A stretch of 64,000 bases of DNA from Bradyrhizobium iriomotense (GTDB lineage Bacteria; Pseudomonadota; Alphaproteobacteria; Rhizobiales; Xanthobacteraceae), in the NCBI RefSeq assembly GCF_030160715.1, contig NZ_BSOW01000010.1, positions 62,001 through 126,000 of the forward strand. The letters run 5' to 3'. This document shows positions 27,292 to 36,012 of this stretch, in pieces; the stretch's first letter is position 1; every line of letters starts with the position of its first letter. The notes beneath the pieces are model-generated. The model was not told where the DNA came from. It was given only the letters and a program-made list of their open reading frames with translations, and searched no databases. Made by a program: the position numbers and the translations under genes.

Positions 27292-28269
27292 ATGTTTTCG
27301 GTGTTCGTTCCGTCCGAGTCCTCCCTGAAGAAGGCGGCCGTCGAAGACCTCGCGGTGCTGCCCGAAAATGCGGTGTGGATCGACCTGTTCAATCCCACCG
27401 GCGCCGAGGACAAGGCGGTGGAGCGGCTGGCGGGGATCGCGATCCCGACCCGGGAGGACATGCAGGAGATCGAGGTCTCCAGCCGCCTCTATATCGAGAA
27501 CAGCGCGCGCTACATGACGGCGACGCTGATGTGCCACTCTGATACCGACATGCCCCGGACCACGGCGGTAACCTTCATTCTCGGCGACCATCGCCTGGTG
27601 ACGGTGCGCTACGACCTGCCCAAGCCCTTCGCCCTGGTCGAGGCCAAGCTGGCCCGTTCCTGCACCCCCGCCATCACCGGCGAGATGGTGCTGATGGAAC
27701 TTCTGGACGCCGTGATCGACCGCTGTGCCGACATTCTGGAGCGTTGCGGCGCCGAGATCGACCAGGTCTCGCACGATATCTTCGAGCCGGAGAGCGAGCG
27801 CCACGGTCACGCCAAGCAATATTCCCAGATCCTGATCGCGATCGGCCGCAAGGGCGACCTGACCTCGAAGGTCCGCGAGAGCCTCGTGTCGATCGGTCGC
27901 GTCGTCACCTTCCTCTCGGCGATCGTCGAAGGCGTGAAATGGTCCAAGGACATGCGCGAGCAGCTCAAGACCATGCAGCGCGACGTCGCATCGCTGACCG
28001 ACCATGCCTCCTATCTCTCGAACAAGATTACCTTCGTGCTCGACGCCATGCTCGGCGTCGTCAATCTCGAGCAGAACAACATCATCAAGCTGTTCTCGGT
28101 GATGGCCGTGGTCCTGATGCCGCCGACGCTGATCGCGTCGATCTACGGCATGAACTTCAAGGCGATGCCGGAGCTCGAATGGGCGCACGGCTATCCGATG
28201 GCGCTGGTGATGATGCTCGCTGCCGCGATTGTTCCGTACTGGATTTTCAAGTGGAAGAAGTGGCTGTGA
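27292..28269 (+). CDS. corA: CorA-family magnesium transporter
   Basis: A 325-residue homopentameric inner-membrane Mg2+/Co2+ channel. A long N-terminal cytosolic domain (about 1-260, mixed alpha/beta then long helix) leads to two C-terminal membrane helices. The signature YGMNF follows the first helix (LFSVMAVVLMPPTLIASI). The C-terminus is the basic KWKKWL typical of CorA. GGAG lies upstream of the ATG. Confidence 0.92.
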   Translation: MFSVFVPSESSLKKAAVEDLAVLPENAVWIDLFNPTGAEDKAVERLAGIAIPTREDMQEIEVSSRLYIENSARYMTATLMCHSDTDMPRTTAVTFILGDHRLVTVRYDLPKPFALVEAKLARSCTPAITGEMVLMELLDAVIDRCADILERCGAEIDQVSHDIFEPESERHGHAKQYSQILIAIGRKGDLTSKVRESLVSIGRVVTFLSAIVEGVKWSKDMREQLKTMQRDVASLTDHASYLSNKITFVLDAMLGVVNLEQNNIIKLFSVMAVVLMPPTLIASIYGMNFKAMPELEWAHGYPMALVMMLAAAIVPYWIFKWKKWL

Positions 28270-28456
28270 GATAGCTACCGAATTGTTACGCCGTTTGCAG
28301 GGAGACGGTGAACGCGCGTTGTGAAATGTGGCGCTGTGTAGACAAGATCTGGGTCACAATCTCTGCCTCATTTCCTCAGCTAAAATTTGAGCGTTGGGCT
28401 GAACGTTTGGGCGAAACTTGTCTGCGATAAGCAGCGAGTAGCCGCGAGGAACAGCC

Positions 28457-28675
28457 ATGGTTGAAAAACGCATAACGACGCCCCGTAACGTCATCGATCT
28501 GGCGAGCTATCGTCGGGTCCTGGCGAACGGCAAGGCGTCGTCGATGTCGGCACGGCTGTGCCGGCACTGTGGTGCTCCGCTGCTCGACGGTGAGAACGAC
28601 GACGACTGCTCGACCGCATCCAATGTAGCCGCTCCGCGGCTGCGCGAGACGTCGCGTCGGATTCGTGCCGATTGA
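28457..28675 (+). CDS. Small hypothetical protein with CxxC motif
   Basis: A 72-residue protein with no signal peptide. The middle carries CRHCGAPLLDGENDDDCS, a possible half zinc ribbon. The N-terminus VEKRITTPRNVIDLASYRRVL is well ordered. A GAGGAAC ribosome site precedes the ATG. I do not know the family. It is followed by a hairpin terminator. Confidence 0.55.
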   Translation: MVEKRITTPRNVIDLASYRRVLANGKASSMSARLCRHCGAPLLDGENDDDCSTASNVAAPRLRETSRRIRAD

Positions 28676-28690
28676 GAAACGGGAGGGGTT

Positions 28691-28732
28691 AAGGCAATCC
28701 GGGTCTTGCGGCGGCTCTGTCTGGATTGCCTT
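28691..28732. terminator. Hairpin terminator
   Basis: The 10-bp stem AAGGCAATCC / GGATTGCCTT encloses a 22-nt loop just after the small CxxC gene and before the convergent methyltransferase gene. Confidence 0.55.
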
Positions 28733-28799
28733 GCTTCCGTTTCCAAACACCGATCGTTCCTGGGACAGCCCGCCGCATCGTCGCATAATCCCAGCGCCC

Positions 28800-29570
28800 T
28801 CAGCGCCTCACGATCTCTGCCACGGATACCAGCGTCTCGATGATCGCGCCGTCGCGGCTGAAGGGCGCAAGACGCTCCTCGACATCACTCAGCATCGCCT
28901 CGACATTGCCACCCAGTGCTTCGGGCGATGACGAGGAAAAGGTGAGCACGCGCCGGGCCAGGTCACGCACGCTGATCTCGTGCCTCGTCTCGACCCGGAT
29001 CACGTCGATCGGGCGAAACGCGCTGCCACGGAAGAAGGCCGGCAGGTCGCGGTGCGTTCGCTCGCCGCGGCCGGCCTCCTCCCACAGGCCGGCTGGCGAC
29101 CAGTTGCGGCGCACCGCATTGTAGTCGTCGAGCCACGGATTGCGACCGTCGGGGGTTGAAAACGATGCGCAGATGGCGATCGCGCCGTCCTGCGCAACCA
29201 GCCGCTCGAACACTGCAAGGATGGACGCACGATCCATCCAATGCAGGGCGCGCCCGATCGTCACGACGTCGAAGGAGCCGATGTCGGCGGGAAGCATCTC
29301 GGCCTTGCCCTCAATCAGCCCGAGATCCCGGCCGGCGCGCGCCGCCGCACGCCGTGCGGCATCGAGCATGTCCGGTTCCGGGTCGACGCCGACGATGCGG
29401 CCGACAAAGGGGGCGAAGCCGAGCGCGAGCAGTCCTGGCCCGGTGCCGAGATCGATCAGCGCGGATCGCTCGGTGAGGGCGAGCTTCTGCGCGACCCTGC
29501 TGAAGAATTCCGGCGGATAAGGCGGCCGGAATTTCTCGTAGAGCGCCGCCGTAGTCGCGAACCGACCCAT
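28800..29570 (-). CDS. Class I SAM-dependent methyltransferase
   Basis: A 256-residue Rossmann-fold methyltransferase. SAM motif I is IDLGTGPGLLALGFAP (about 39-54), followed by GVDPEPDMLDAARR (motif II) and FDVVTIGRALHWMD (motif IV). The N-terminus YEKFRPPYPPEF is typical of UbiE-like small-molecule methyltransferases. The substrate cannot be assigned. It is probably monocistronic. A repeat (29599-29680) lies directly upstream on the same strand. Confidence 0.8.
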   Translation of the reverse strand: MGRFATTAALYEKFRPPYPPEFFSRVAQKLALTERSALIDLGTGPGLLALGFAPFVGRIVGVDPEPDMLDAARRAAARAGRDLGLIEGKAEMLPADIGSFDVVTIGRALHWMDRASILAVFERLVAQDGAIAICASFSTPDGRNPWLDDYNAVRRNWSPAGLWEEAGRGERTHRDLPAFFRGSAFRPIDVIRVETRHEISVRDLARRVLTFSSSSPEALGGNVEAMLSDVEERLAPFSRDGAIIETLVSVAEIVRR

Positions 29571-29598
29571 CGCTCCGCCCGCAGTCCTTTCCTCACCT

Positions 29599-29680
29599 AA
29601 AGCGCGATGAGATTAGGATGAATCGTTGTTTGAGCATGATCTTTTCGGAAAACCGCTCCACACTTTTCCGGATCATGCTT
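29599..29680. repeat. Composite REP-like repeat, inverted copy
   Basis: It contains AAAGCGCGATGAGATT at 29599-29614, then the hairpin AGCATGATC...GATCATGCT (29633-29679) with inner TTTTCGG/CCGGAAAA-type pairing around the ACCGCTCCACAC loop. It is the reverse complement of the unit at 8371-8420. It abuts the stop codon of the SDR gene. Confidence 0.8.
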
Positions 29681-30432
29681 TAGACGTGCTGGCCGCCATT
29701 GATGTGGATTTCGGCACCGTTCACGTAGGACGACGTCTCGGTGCACAGCACGTAGATGATCTTGGCGACCTCGTCGGGCGTGCCGAGGCGGTGCATCGGG
29801 ATTTGCTGGTCGACGATCCTCTCGGTGCCCGGCGACAGGATCGAGGTGTCGATCTCGCCCGGCGCGATCGCGTTGACGCGCACGCCGACGCGGCCGAAGT
29901 CGGAAGCCATCTCGCGCGTCAGCGCGGCGAGCGCGGCTTTCGAGGTGGCGTAGGCCGCCCCCGCAAAGGGATGCACGCGCGAGCCGGCGATCGAGGTGAC
30001 GTTCACCACCGATCCCTTCGCCGCCTTCAATTCCTCGATCAACCCGCGCGCCATCATGATTGGCGCGAAGAAGTTGACGTGGAAGACATGCGTCCAGGTG
30101 TCGAGATTGGTGTCGACCGAGCCGAGCCTGGAGCCGCCGGGTCCCTTCGGCGAGATTGCGGCGTTGTTGACGAGCGCATGCAGCGAGCCGCCTTCGAGGC
30201 GGTTGCGGATTTCATTGATCGCGCGCGTCGTGTCCTCGGGATCGGCAAGGTCGACCTGGATGTGATCCTCAGGACCTGCGTCCCACGGACAATCTTCCGG
30301 AAACGCATGTCGCGAGCAGGTGATGACGCGCCAGCCTGCGCTTGAGAAACGGATCACGGTGGCATGGCCGATGCCGCGGCTTGCTCCGGTCAGGAGCAGG
30401 GTGCGTCGCGGCACGTTGGACGAGTGCGGCAT
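29680..30432 (-). CDS. SDR family NAD(P)-dependent oxidoreductase
   Basis: A 250-residue classical short-chain dehydrogenase. The cofactor motif is TGASRGIG at about 15-22, NNAAIS is the NNAG site, catalytic Ser lies in VNVTSIAG, and YATSK is the YxxxK pair. The C-terminal GAEIHINGGQHV is typical of FabG-like enzymes. The substrate is unknown. It is on the same strand as pdxH, 16 nt downstream of it, so co-transcription is likely. Confidence 0.85.
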   Translation of the reverse strand: MPHSSNVPRRTLLLTGASRGIGHATVIRFSSAGWRVITCSRHAFPEDCPWDAGPEDHIQVDLADPEDTTRAINEIRNRLEGGSLHALVNNAAISPKGPGGSRLGSVDTNLDTWTHVFHVNFFAPIMMARGLIEELKAAKGSVVNVTSIAGSRVHPFAGAAYATSKAALAALTREMASDFGRVGVRVNAIAPGEIDTSILSPGTERIVDQQIPMHRLGTPDEVAKIIYVLCTETSSYVNGAEIHINGGQHV

Positions 30433-30448
30433 GGAGGTCTTTCAGAGC

Positions 30449-31090
30449 TTAAGGATACATCCGCGTCTTGGACCACGGCTGGCCGGCCCCGTCACGGCGA
30501 AATTCGATGCGGTCGTGCAGCCTGAATGGGCGGTCGTGCCAGAACTCGATGCGCAAGGGCGTGATGCGCCAGCCGCTCCAGCCCGGCGGCCGCGGCACCT
30601 CGCCGATGACGTATCTGGCCGCGACCTTGGCAATCGCCTGCTCGAAGGCGAAACGGCTCTCCAGCGGCTGCGACTGCTTGCTCGCCCAGGCGCCGATCTG
30701 GGCCTGCTTGGGGCGCGTGGCGAAATAGGCGTCGGCCTCGGCGTCCGTCACCGGCGTCACGTTGCCGCGGATGCGCACCTGTCGGCGCAGCGACTTCCAG
30801 TGAAAAAGTAACGCCGCCTTAGGATTTGCGGCGAGTTCGCGGCCCTTCTGGCTCGCAATGTGGCTGTAGAAGACGAAACCGTCGGAATCGAAGCCTTTCA
30901 TCAGCACCATGCGCACATCAGGCAGCCCGTCGGGGTCGACGGTTGCGAGCGCCATGGCATTCGGATCGTTCGGCTCGCCCTTGATCGCCTCGTTCAGCCA
31001 GGCCTCGAACAGCGCGAACGGCTCGTCGGCGGCGGTGAAATCACCGGATGTTAAGGGTGTCTGGTGTTTCATCGAGGTCGTATCGGTCAT
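30449..31090 (-). CDS. pdxH: Pyridoxamine 5'-phosphate oxidase
   Basis: An FMN enzyme making pyridoxal 5'-phosphate, 213 residues, the usual length. ATG 31090 starts MTDTTSMKHQTPL. The longer frame to 31159 would cross the divergent promoter. FMN/PLP motifs are RMVLMKGFDSDGFVFYSHI, ALLFHWKSLRRQVRIRG and the C-terminal LHDRIEFRRDGAGQPW. A 16-bp perfect palindrome (31143-31158) lies upstream, shared with the divergent lipoprotein gene. Confidence 0.92.
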   Translation of the reverse strand: MTDTTSMKHQTPLTSGDFTAADEPFALFEAWLNEAIKGEPNDPNAMALATVDPDGLPDVRMVLMKGFDSDGFVFYSHIASQKGRELAANPKAALLFHWKSLRRQVRIRGNVTPVTDAEADAYFATRPKQAQIGAWASKQSQPLESRFAFEQAIAKVAARYVIGEVPRPPGWSGWRITPLRIEFWHDRPFRLHDRIEFRRDGAGQPWSKTRMYP

Positions 31091-31142
31091 GTCTGGAGTC
31101 CGAGTTGCGTTCCGCGGCCCAAAGCGCGTTGTTGTCCGCTTC

Positions 31143-31158
31143 TGCCCTATATAGGGCA
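31143..31158. promoter_or_regulatory. Perfect 16-bp palindrome in a divergent promoter
   Basis: TGCCCTATATAGGGCA is a perfect inverted repeat. It lies 52 nt upstream of pdxH and 45 nt upstream of the lipoprotein gene, a good operator position for both. The TATATA core could also overlap a -10 box. Confidence 0.45.
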
Positions 31159-31203
31159 TGGGGGAGCGTTGGCCTATCGGCGATCCGGCCTTCCAGCCTC
31201 GTC

Positions 31204-31614
31204 ATGACAATGATTCTAATCGGGCTCGGGACGGCTGGCTGTAGTCTCTCCCGCAACGACGGCGGCGCACTTGCCAAGGGGCCGTTCGCCAAGTTGGTCG
31301 AGGGCGATGTCACCGGCTCGATCACCACGCAGGCGCCGACCGAGGGCGATCTCGCCTTCGCCCGCAACGCGGCCTCCGACGTGCTGAGCCAGGGCGACAA
31401 GGATGCCAGCCAGCACTGGGAAAATCCGGAGACCGGCGCACGCGGCTCGGTGACCCCGATCGCGCAGTCCTATGCCGCCGAGGACGGCCGCAAATGCCGG
31501 GATTTCCTGGCGAGCTACGTCAACGGCCGGACCGAAAGCTGGCTCCAGGGCGCCGGCTGCCAGAGTGGCCATGGCCGCTGGGAGATTCATACGCTAAAGC
31601 CATGGCGGAGCTAG
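31204..31614 (+). CDS. Predicted lipoprotein, RT0821/Lpp0805-like surface protein
   Basis: A 136-residue protein starting at ATG 31204, giving a short signal MTMILIGLGTAGCS with lipobox LGTAGC. The C-terminal half (GSVTPIAQSYAAEDGRKCRDFLASY, then SWLQGAGCQ) resembles the 17-kDa surface-antigen/RT0821 family of outer-membrane lipoproteins. The n-region is unusually short and lacks a positive charge, so the true start could lie upstream, but no good GTG/TTG is in frame nearby. It diverges from pdxH. Confidence 0.65.
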   Translation: MTMILIGLGTAGCSLSRNDGGALAKGPFAKLVEGDVTGSITTQAPTEGDLAFARNAASDVLSQGDKDASQHWENPETGARGSVTPIAQSYAAEDGRKCRDFLASYVNGRTESWLQGAGCQSGHGRWEIHTLKPWRS

Positions 31615-31726
31615 GATTCGCTCAGCGACCCTAGTTGCAAAAATGCCACGGGCACCCCAGATGATTGACAGGTGGGGCGGGGAGCCCTTTTGACACTATC
31701 GATTTCCGTGAAGGGAGACGTGACGG

Positions 31727-32680
31727 ATGCGCGACCCCTATGAGGTCTTGGGGGTGCCGCGGAGCGCCAACGCTGCCGCGATCAAGAGCGCCTATCGCAA
31801 GCTCGCCAAGAAGCATCATCCCGACAGCAACAAGAACGATCCGAAGGCGGCCGAGCGCTTCGCCGAGATCAACACTGCGAACGAGATCCTCGGCGACGAG
31901 GACAAGCGCAAGCAGTTCGATCGCGGCGAGATCGACGGCGAAGGCAAGCCGCGCTTCCAGGGCTTTCCGGGCGGCGGGGGCGCGCGCGGGCGCGCCGGCC
32001 CCGGCGGCTTCGAATATTCGTTCCGCTCCGGCGGCGGCGGTCCGGGCGGAGGCGCGTTCGAGGACATTCTCAACAGCATGTTCGGCGGCGCGGCGCGCGG
32101 TGCGCGGTCGGGTAGCGGCGGACCCCAGTTCGAGTTCGATACCGGCGGGGTCGGGGTCGATCTCGACCTCAACGTAGCCATGACGGTGTCGCTGGAGGAG
32201 GCGGTTCATGGCGGAGAGAAGCGTGTCCGCCTGCCGACCGGCAAGGAGCTCAACGTCAAGATTCCGGCCGGCGTCACGAGTGGCCAGCAGATCCGGCTGA
32301 AGGGGCAGGGCGAGACCGCGCCAGGCCATCCGCCCGGCGACCTGCTCATCACGGTCACCATCGGCGCGCATCCGTTCTTCAAGGTCGATGGCGCCGACTT
32401 GCGGATTGATCTGCCGGTCACGCTTTATGAGGCGGTGCTCGGCGGCAAAGTCCGTGTGCCGACCCTCGGCAATGCGGTCGAGCTGACGATCCCGAAAAAC
32501 ACCTCGAGCGGACGGACTTTCCGCCTGAAGGGCAAGGGCCTGCCGAAATCGGGTGGAACCGGCGACCTCTTCGTCACCACCCGCATCATGCTGCCGGACG
32601 GGAACGATGCCGAGCTTGAAGCATTGATGCAGAAGTGGCGGGACCAGCATCCCTACAACCCTCGCAGCGGGCTCGGCTGA
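31727..32680 (+). CDS. DnaJ/CbpA-type co-chaperone
   Basis: A 317-residue J-domain protein. The J domain (about 1-68) contains the HPD tripeptide in KKHHPDSNK. A Gly/Phe-rich region (about 80-140) and two C-terminal substrate-binding beta domains follow (LNVAMTVSLEEAVHGGEKRV, DLPVTLYEAVLGGKVRVPTL). The Cys zinc-finger of DnaJ is absent, so this is a class II (CbpA-like) partner of DnaK. GGGAGACG lies upstream of the ATG. It converges on the anti-sigma gene across a structured 366-bp spacer. Confidence 0.88.
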   Translation: MRDPYEVLGVPRSANAAAIKSAYRKLAKKHHPDSNKNDPKAAERFAEINTANEILGDEDKRKQFDRGEIDGEGKPRFQGFPGGGGARGRAGPGGFEYSFRSGGGGPGGGAFEDILNSMFGGAARGARSGSGGPQFEFDTGGVGVDLDLNVAMTVSLEEAVHGGEKRVRLPTGKELNVKIPAGVTSGQQIRLKGQGETAPGHPPGDLLITVTIGAHPFFKVDGADLRIDLPVTLYEAVLGGKVRVPTLGNAVELTIPKNTSSGRTFRLKGKGLPKSGGTGDLFVTTRIMLPDGNDAELEALMQKWRDQHPYNPRSGLG

Positions 32681-33046
32681 GGCGTGATCCGCGCAAGTGG
32701 GGCGGTTAGCCCTGGCGACAAACGCGCAAGCGTTTGCGCCGCGATCACGCGCTAAGAGAGCATTTTCCCCGACAGGTGGTGCTCCCATAGACGCATGGAG
32801 CGCGATGGCGCTTTGACGCTATCGTGTCCGGCGTGTCGGCCGCCGCAAGGCGGCCGCGAAAAGAGTGCGGCCTCGAGAGGGGGACCAGCGCGGTACCAAA
32901 AACCCCAATCGAGGCCGCCTGCGCCGATCGGCGGATCGAACGCCACTCATTTTCGCGTGATCATCCGGTGCGATAATGAGACGCGTCGATGTCTTGATTC
33001 CAAATTTTCAATGTCGGAATCTGGGCGAGCGCATCCAGCGCGTTGT
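32681..33046. other. Structured non-coding convergent region
   Basis: This 366-bp stretch between convergent genes has no credible CDS but several perfect stems. They are GCGTGATC/GATCACGC (32682-32689 and 32743-32750), CAAACGC/GCGTTTG (32714-32740), CGGCCGCC-GCAA-GGCGGCCG (32837-32856) and a 10-bp stem GCGGCCTCGA/TCGAGGCCGC (32867-32876 and 32909-32918). The first two probably end dnaJ-type transcription. The latter two form a compact foldable unit that could be a small RNA. Confidence 0.4.
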
Positions 33047-33817
33047 CTAGGTGCCGTTCTTCTCGGCCTGGTCGTAGACGGCGCGCGCCACCTTGGTCAG
33101 CCGGTCGCGGTCGTTGCCGCCGCTCACGACATAGCCGACGCCGCGGTCGGCCCAGAACAAGGCGCCATCCCTGTCCATCGTGGTGTAACGCATCTGCGTC
33201 TCGCCGGTCTCGGTCTTGGCAGTGTAGATCGTAAACCGCTCCCCGGAGGCGCCCTCATACATGAGGAAAGAGGCCGGGCCGTTCGGCCCCGGCAGCAGCC
33301 GGCCGCCGACGAGCTTCAGCCCGCTCGCCTCGAGGTTCGGTGCGAACACCGTCCAGCCGCACCGCTTGGTCAACCAGGCCTGGAGATGGTCGCGCTCGTT
33401 GCCGGGGACCTCGACGGGGTGGCGGATCTCGACGACATAGAGGCGGTGGGCGTCGAGCGCGTCCTCGGTGAAGCTCTGGAAGGCCGAGGGCCTGTTGGCG
33501 GCGCCGTGCGCCACCCAGCCGGCTGCGCCGCCGGCCACGAAGGCCACCAGGGCAGCCGCCGCTGCGCCATAGAGCCACTGCCTGGGGCGGCGCACCAGCC
33601 GCTCGAGCTCCAGCCGCCTCGGCACCGGCTCCTGCGCTACGGTGTCATAGCGGGCGTGCAGCATCTCGGCCATCGCGCGCCAGGAGTTGACCCGCTCGGC
33701 CTCCTCGGGATTGGCGGCAAGCCAGGCCTCGACGTCGGCGCGGCGCTCAGCCGGCAGCTCGCCGTCGACATAGGCGTGCAATTCGTCCTCGGTCACGGAA
33801 ATCCTGCGCTCGGTCAT
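33047..33817 (-). CDS. Transmembrane anti-sigma factor
   Basis: A 256-residue protein starting at ATG 33817. The N-terminal cytosolic segment TEDELHAYVDGELPAERRADVEAWLA is the anti-sigma (ASD-like) helix bundle. One membrane helix (WLYGAAAAALVAFVAGGAAGW) follows at about 80-102, then a periplasmic domain. It lies 106 nt downstream of the ECF sigma gene on the same strand and is expected to hold that sigma factor inactive until an envelope signal arrives. Confidence 0.85.
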   Translation of the reverse strand: MTERRISVTEDELHAYVDGELPAERRADVEAWLAANPEEAERVNSWRAMAEMLHARYDTVAQEPVPRRLELERLVRRPRQWLYGAAAAALVAFVAGGAAGWVAHGAANRPSAFQSFTEDALDAHRLYVVEIRHPVEVPGNERDHLQAWLTKRCGWTVFAPNLEASGLKLVGGRLLPGPNGPASFLMYEGASGERFTIYTAKTETGETQMRYTTMDRDGALFWADRGVGYVVSGGNDRDRLTKVARAVYDQAEKNGT

Positions 33818-33923
33818 ATCGCTCGTCTCTGACTCATCGGTCCGAAATATCGTTCGTCGTTCAAATCCATTCGTCCCCGCTGCGTGCACAGGGCGCTGAA
33901 AATCCGATGCGTGGACCCTGCCA

Positions 33924-34412
33924 TCATTTTACCCTTCTCAGCGCCGGCCGCTCACCATCCAGCGCCGCCTTGATGTGGGCCCGGGCGCGCGCAAGGCGCG
34001 ACATCACCGTGCCGATCGGGACGCCCTGGATGTCGGCGACCTCGCGGTAGCTCAGGCCTTCCAACATCACGAGCAGCAGCACCGAGCGCTGCTCCTCCAC
34101 CAGCGTCGTCAACGCCTTTTCTATGTCCCGCCCTTCGGCTTCCGTCCCGCTGGCGTCGGGATTGTTCTCGGAGAGCTGCATGAACTGCGGCCGCCTCGCG
34201 AGGGAGCGGCGGCGGTTCTTGTTGAGGTTGGTCAGGATGGTGTAGAGCCAGCTCCTGACGTCGCCCCCGAGAAACAGCCGCTCCGAGCGCAACGCCCGGA
34301 CCAGCGTGTCCTGCACCAGATCGTCCGCGATGTCGGCGTCGCGTGCGAGCGCCCGCGCATAGCGCCGAAGCGCCGGGATCATGGCTTCAACACTCTGGCG
34401 AAACGCGCTCAT
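33924..34412 (-). CDS. ECF-family RNA polymerase sigma factor
   Basis: A 162-residue group 4 sigma factor. Region 2 contains DIADDLVQDTLVRAL and the -10-contacting SWLYTILTNLNKNRRRS. Region 4 has LEGLSYREVADIQGVPIGTVMSRLARARAHI as the -35-binding HTH. It is paired with the adjacent anti-sigma factor. A GGAAT-N17-GTT arrangement upstream on the minus strand (34480-34484 and 34460-34462) is near the ECF/EcfG consensus GGAAC-N16/17-CGTT and could indicate self- or stress-regulation. Confidence 0.9.
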   Translation of the reverse strand: MSAFRQSVEAMIPALRRYARALARDADIADDLVQDTLVRALRSERLFLGGDVRSWLYTILTNLNKNRRRSLARRPQFMQLSENNPDASGTEAEGRDIEKALTTLVEEQRSVLLLVMLEGLSYREVADIQGVPIGTVMSRLARARAHIKAALDGERPALRRVK

Positions 34413-34459
34413 GCCGCCTCGATTGTCCTTCGTTCGGCGCGAGCGCCTTCACTCATCAT

Positions 34460-34484
34460 AACACCCGAATGGAACGGCTATTCC
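34460..34484 (-). promoter_or_regulatory. Possible ECF-type promoter upstream of the sigma gene
   Basis: On the minus strand GGAAT and GTT are separated by 17 nt, 48 nt before the sigma-factor ATG. Each element differs from the EcfG-type consensus by one base, so this is a weak call. Confidence 0.25.
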
Positions 34485-34574
34485 GGCAACCGAAACAGCG
34501 TTAACGCCGCGGATTAGGACTGTACCGCAGGGAAGCGCTGGTGTACCTCCAGACCTCTTGACCAGCTCGATTGG

Positions 34575-35399
34575 ATGACAGGCATGGCGCAGAATTCGGG
34601 TCTGATGCAGGGCAAGCGCGGGGTGATCCTCGGTGTTGCCAACAACCGCTCGATCGCCTGGGGCATCGCCAAGGCATGCCACGCCGCCGGTGCCGAGCTC
34701 GCATTCACGTATCAGGGCGACGCGCTGAAGAAGCGGGTCGAGCCGCTCGCCGCCGAGATCGGCGGCCTCGTGCTCGGCCATTGCGACGTCACGGACGCTG
34801 CGACCATCGATGCGGCGTTCGCCGTCGTGCAGGAGAAATGGGGCAAGATCGATTTCGTGGTGCACGCGATCGCCTATGGTGAGCAGCTCGACGGCCGCTA
34901 TGTCGACACCACCCAAGAGAACTTCACCAAGTCGATGCTGATCTCCTGCTACTCACTGACTGCGGTCGCGCAGCGCGCCGAGAAGCTGATGACCGACGGC
35001 GGCTCGATCATCACGCTGTCCTACTATGGCGCCGAGAAGTGGATGCCGCACTACAACGTCATGGGCGTGGCGAAGGCTGCACTGGAGGCCAGCGTGCGCT
35101 ATCTCGCCGCCGATCTCGGTGAGAAGAACATCCGCGTCAACGCGATCTCGGCGGGGCCGATCAAGACGCTGGCCGCCTCGGGCATCGGCGATTTCCGCTA
35201 CATCCTGAAATGGAACGAGGTCAACGCGCCGATGCGGCGCAACGTGACGACCGAGGACGTCGGCGGCAGCGCGCTCTATCTCCTGTCGGACCTGTCGCGC
35301 GGCGTTACCGGCGAGGTGCATCACGTCGATTCCGGCTACCACGTGCTCGGCATGAAGCGGCCGGATGCGCCGGATATGGCGCTGGGCGGGAAGGACTAA
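34575..35399 (+). CDS. fabI: Enoyl-[acyl-carrier-protein] reductase (NADH)
   Basis: The last step of type II fatty-acid elongation; 274 residues, a divergent SDR. The cofactor motif is GVANNRSIAWGIA, catalytic Tyr/Lys lie in YYGAEKWMPHYNVMGVAKAAL, and NAISAGPIKTLAASGI is the substrate-loop motif. ATG 34575 is used. ATG 34584 (MAQNSGL) is an equally possible start. Thirteen bases separate its stop from the phosphatase ATG, so they are likely one transcript. Confidence 0.93.
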   Translation: MTGMAQNSGLMQGKRGVILGVANNRSIAWGIAKACHAAGAELAFTYQGDALKKRVEPLAAEIGGLVLGHCDVTDAATIDAAFAVVQEKWGKIDFVVHAIAYGEQLDGRYVDTTQENFTKSMLISCYSLTAVAQRAEKLMTDGGSIITLSYYGAEKWMPHYNVMGVAKAALEASVRYLAADLGEKNIRVNAISAGPIKTLAASGIGDFRYILKWNEVNAPMRRNVTTEDVGGSALYLLSDLSRGVTGEVHHVDSGYHVLGMKRPDAPDMALGGKD

Positions 35400-35412
35400 C
35401 TACTCTCCGACA

Positions 35413-36012
35413 ATGCCCGCCCCCACGATCTACTATCTTCGCCACGGCGAAACCGAGTGGAATGCGCTCGGGCGTCTTCAAGGCACGCGGGACATCCCGC
35501 TGAACGCGCGCGGCCGCGGCCAGGCCGTGCAGGCCGCTGGCATCCTCGCCGATCTCTTTGCGCGCGAGGGCCGCGACAGGGCTTCGCTGCCCTATGTATC
35601 GAGCCCGCTCGGGCGCGCGCGCACGACCATGGAGCTCGCGCGCGGCAAGCTCGGCCTGCCGATTGCCGACTATTCGCTCGACAACCGCCTGCGCGAGATC
35701 GGCTACGGCGCCTGGGAGGGACTGACGCTGCCGGAGAGCGAGGCCGCCGATCCCCACGTCTACGCGCGTCGCCTGGTCGACAAGTGGAGGGTGGCGCCCG
35801 CGGACGGCGAGACCTATGCCGACGTCCAGGCCCGCATGCGCGAATGGTACGACCAGGTCCGGACCGACACGGTCGCGGTCGCCCATGGCGGCACCGCGCG
35901 GGCCCTGATGGTGACGCTCGGACTGGAGACGCCCGCGAGCGCCGCCGAGCTCTATATCGAGCAGGGCGTCGTTTACGTATTCCGCGATGGCCAGCTGGAG
36001 AAGCATAGTTAA
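35413..36012 (+). CDS. Histidine phosphatase family protein
   Basis: A 199-residue phosphoglycerate mutase-like enzyme. The catalytic RHGE motif is in YYLRHGETEWN at the N-terminus, the second His in VAVAHGGTARAL, and the phosphate-pocket Arg in SPLGRARTTMELA. ATG 35413 places RHG at residues 10-12, normal for the family; a longer frame (35365) overlaps fabI. It may be a phosphatase rather than a mutase. It lies between fabI and aroC. Confidence 0.85.
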   Translation: MPAPTIYYLRHGETEWNALGRLQGTRDIPLNARGRGQAVQAAGILADLFAREGRDRASLPYVSSPLGRARTTMELARGKLGLPIADYSLDNRLREIGYGAWEGLTLPESEAADPHVYARRLVDKWRVAPADGETYADVQARMREWYDQVRTDTVAVAHGGTARALMVTLGLETPASAAELYIEQGVVYVFRDGQLEKHS

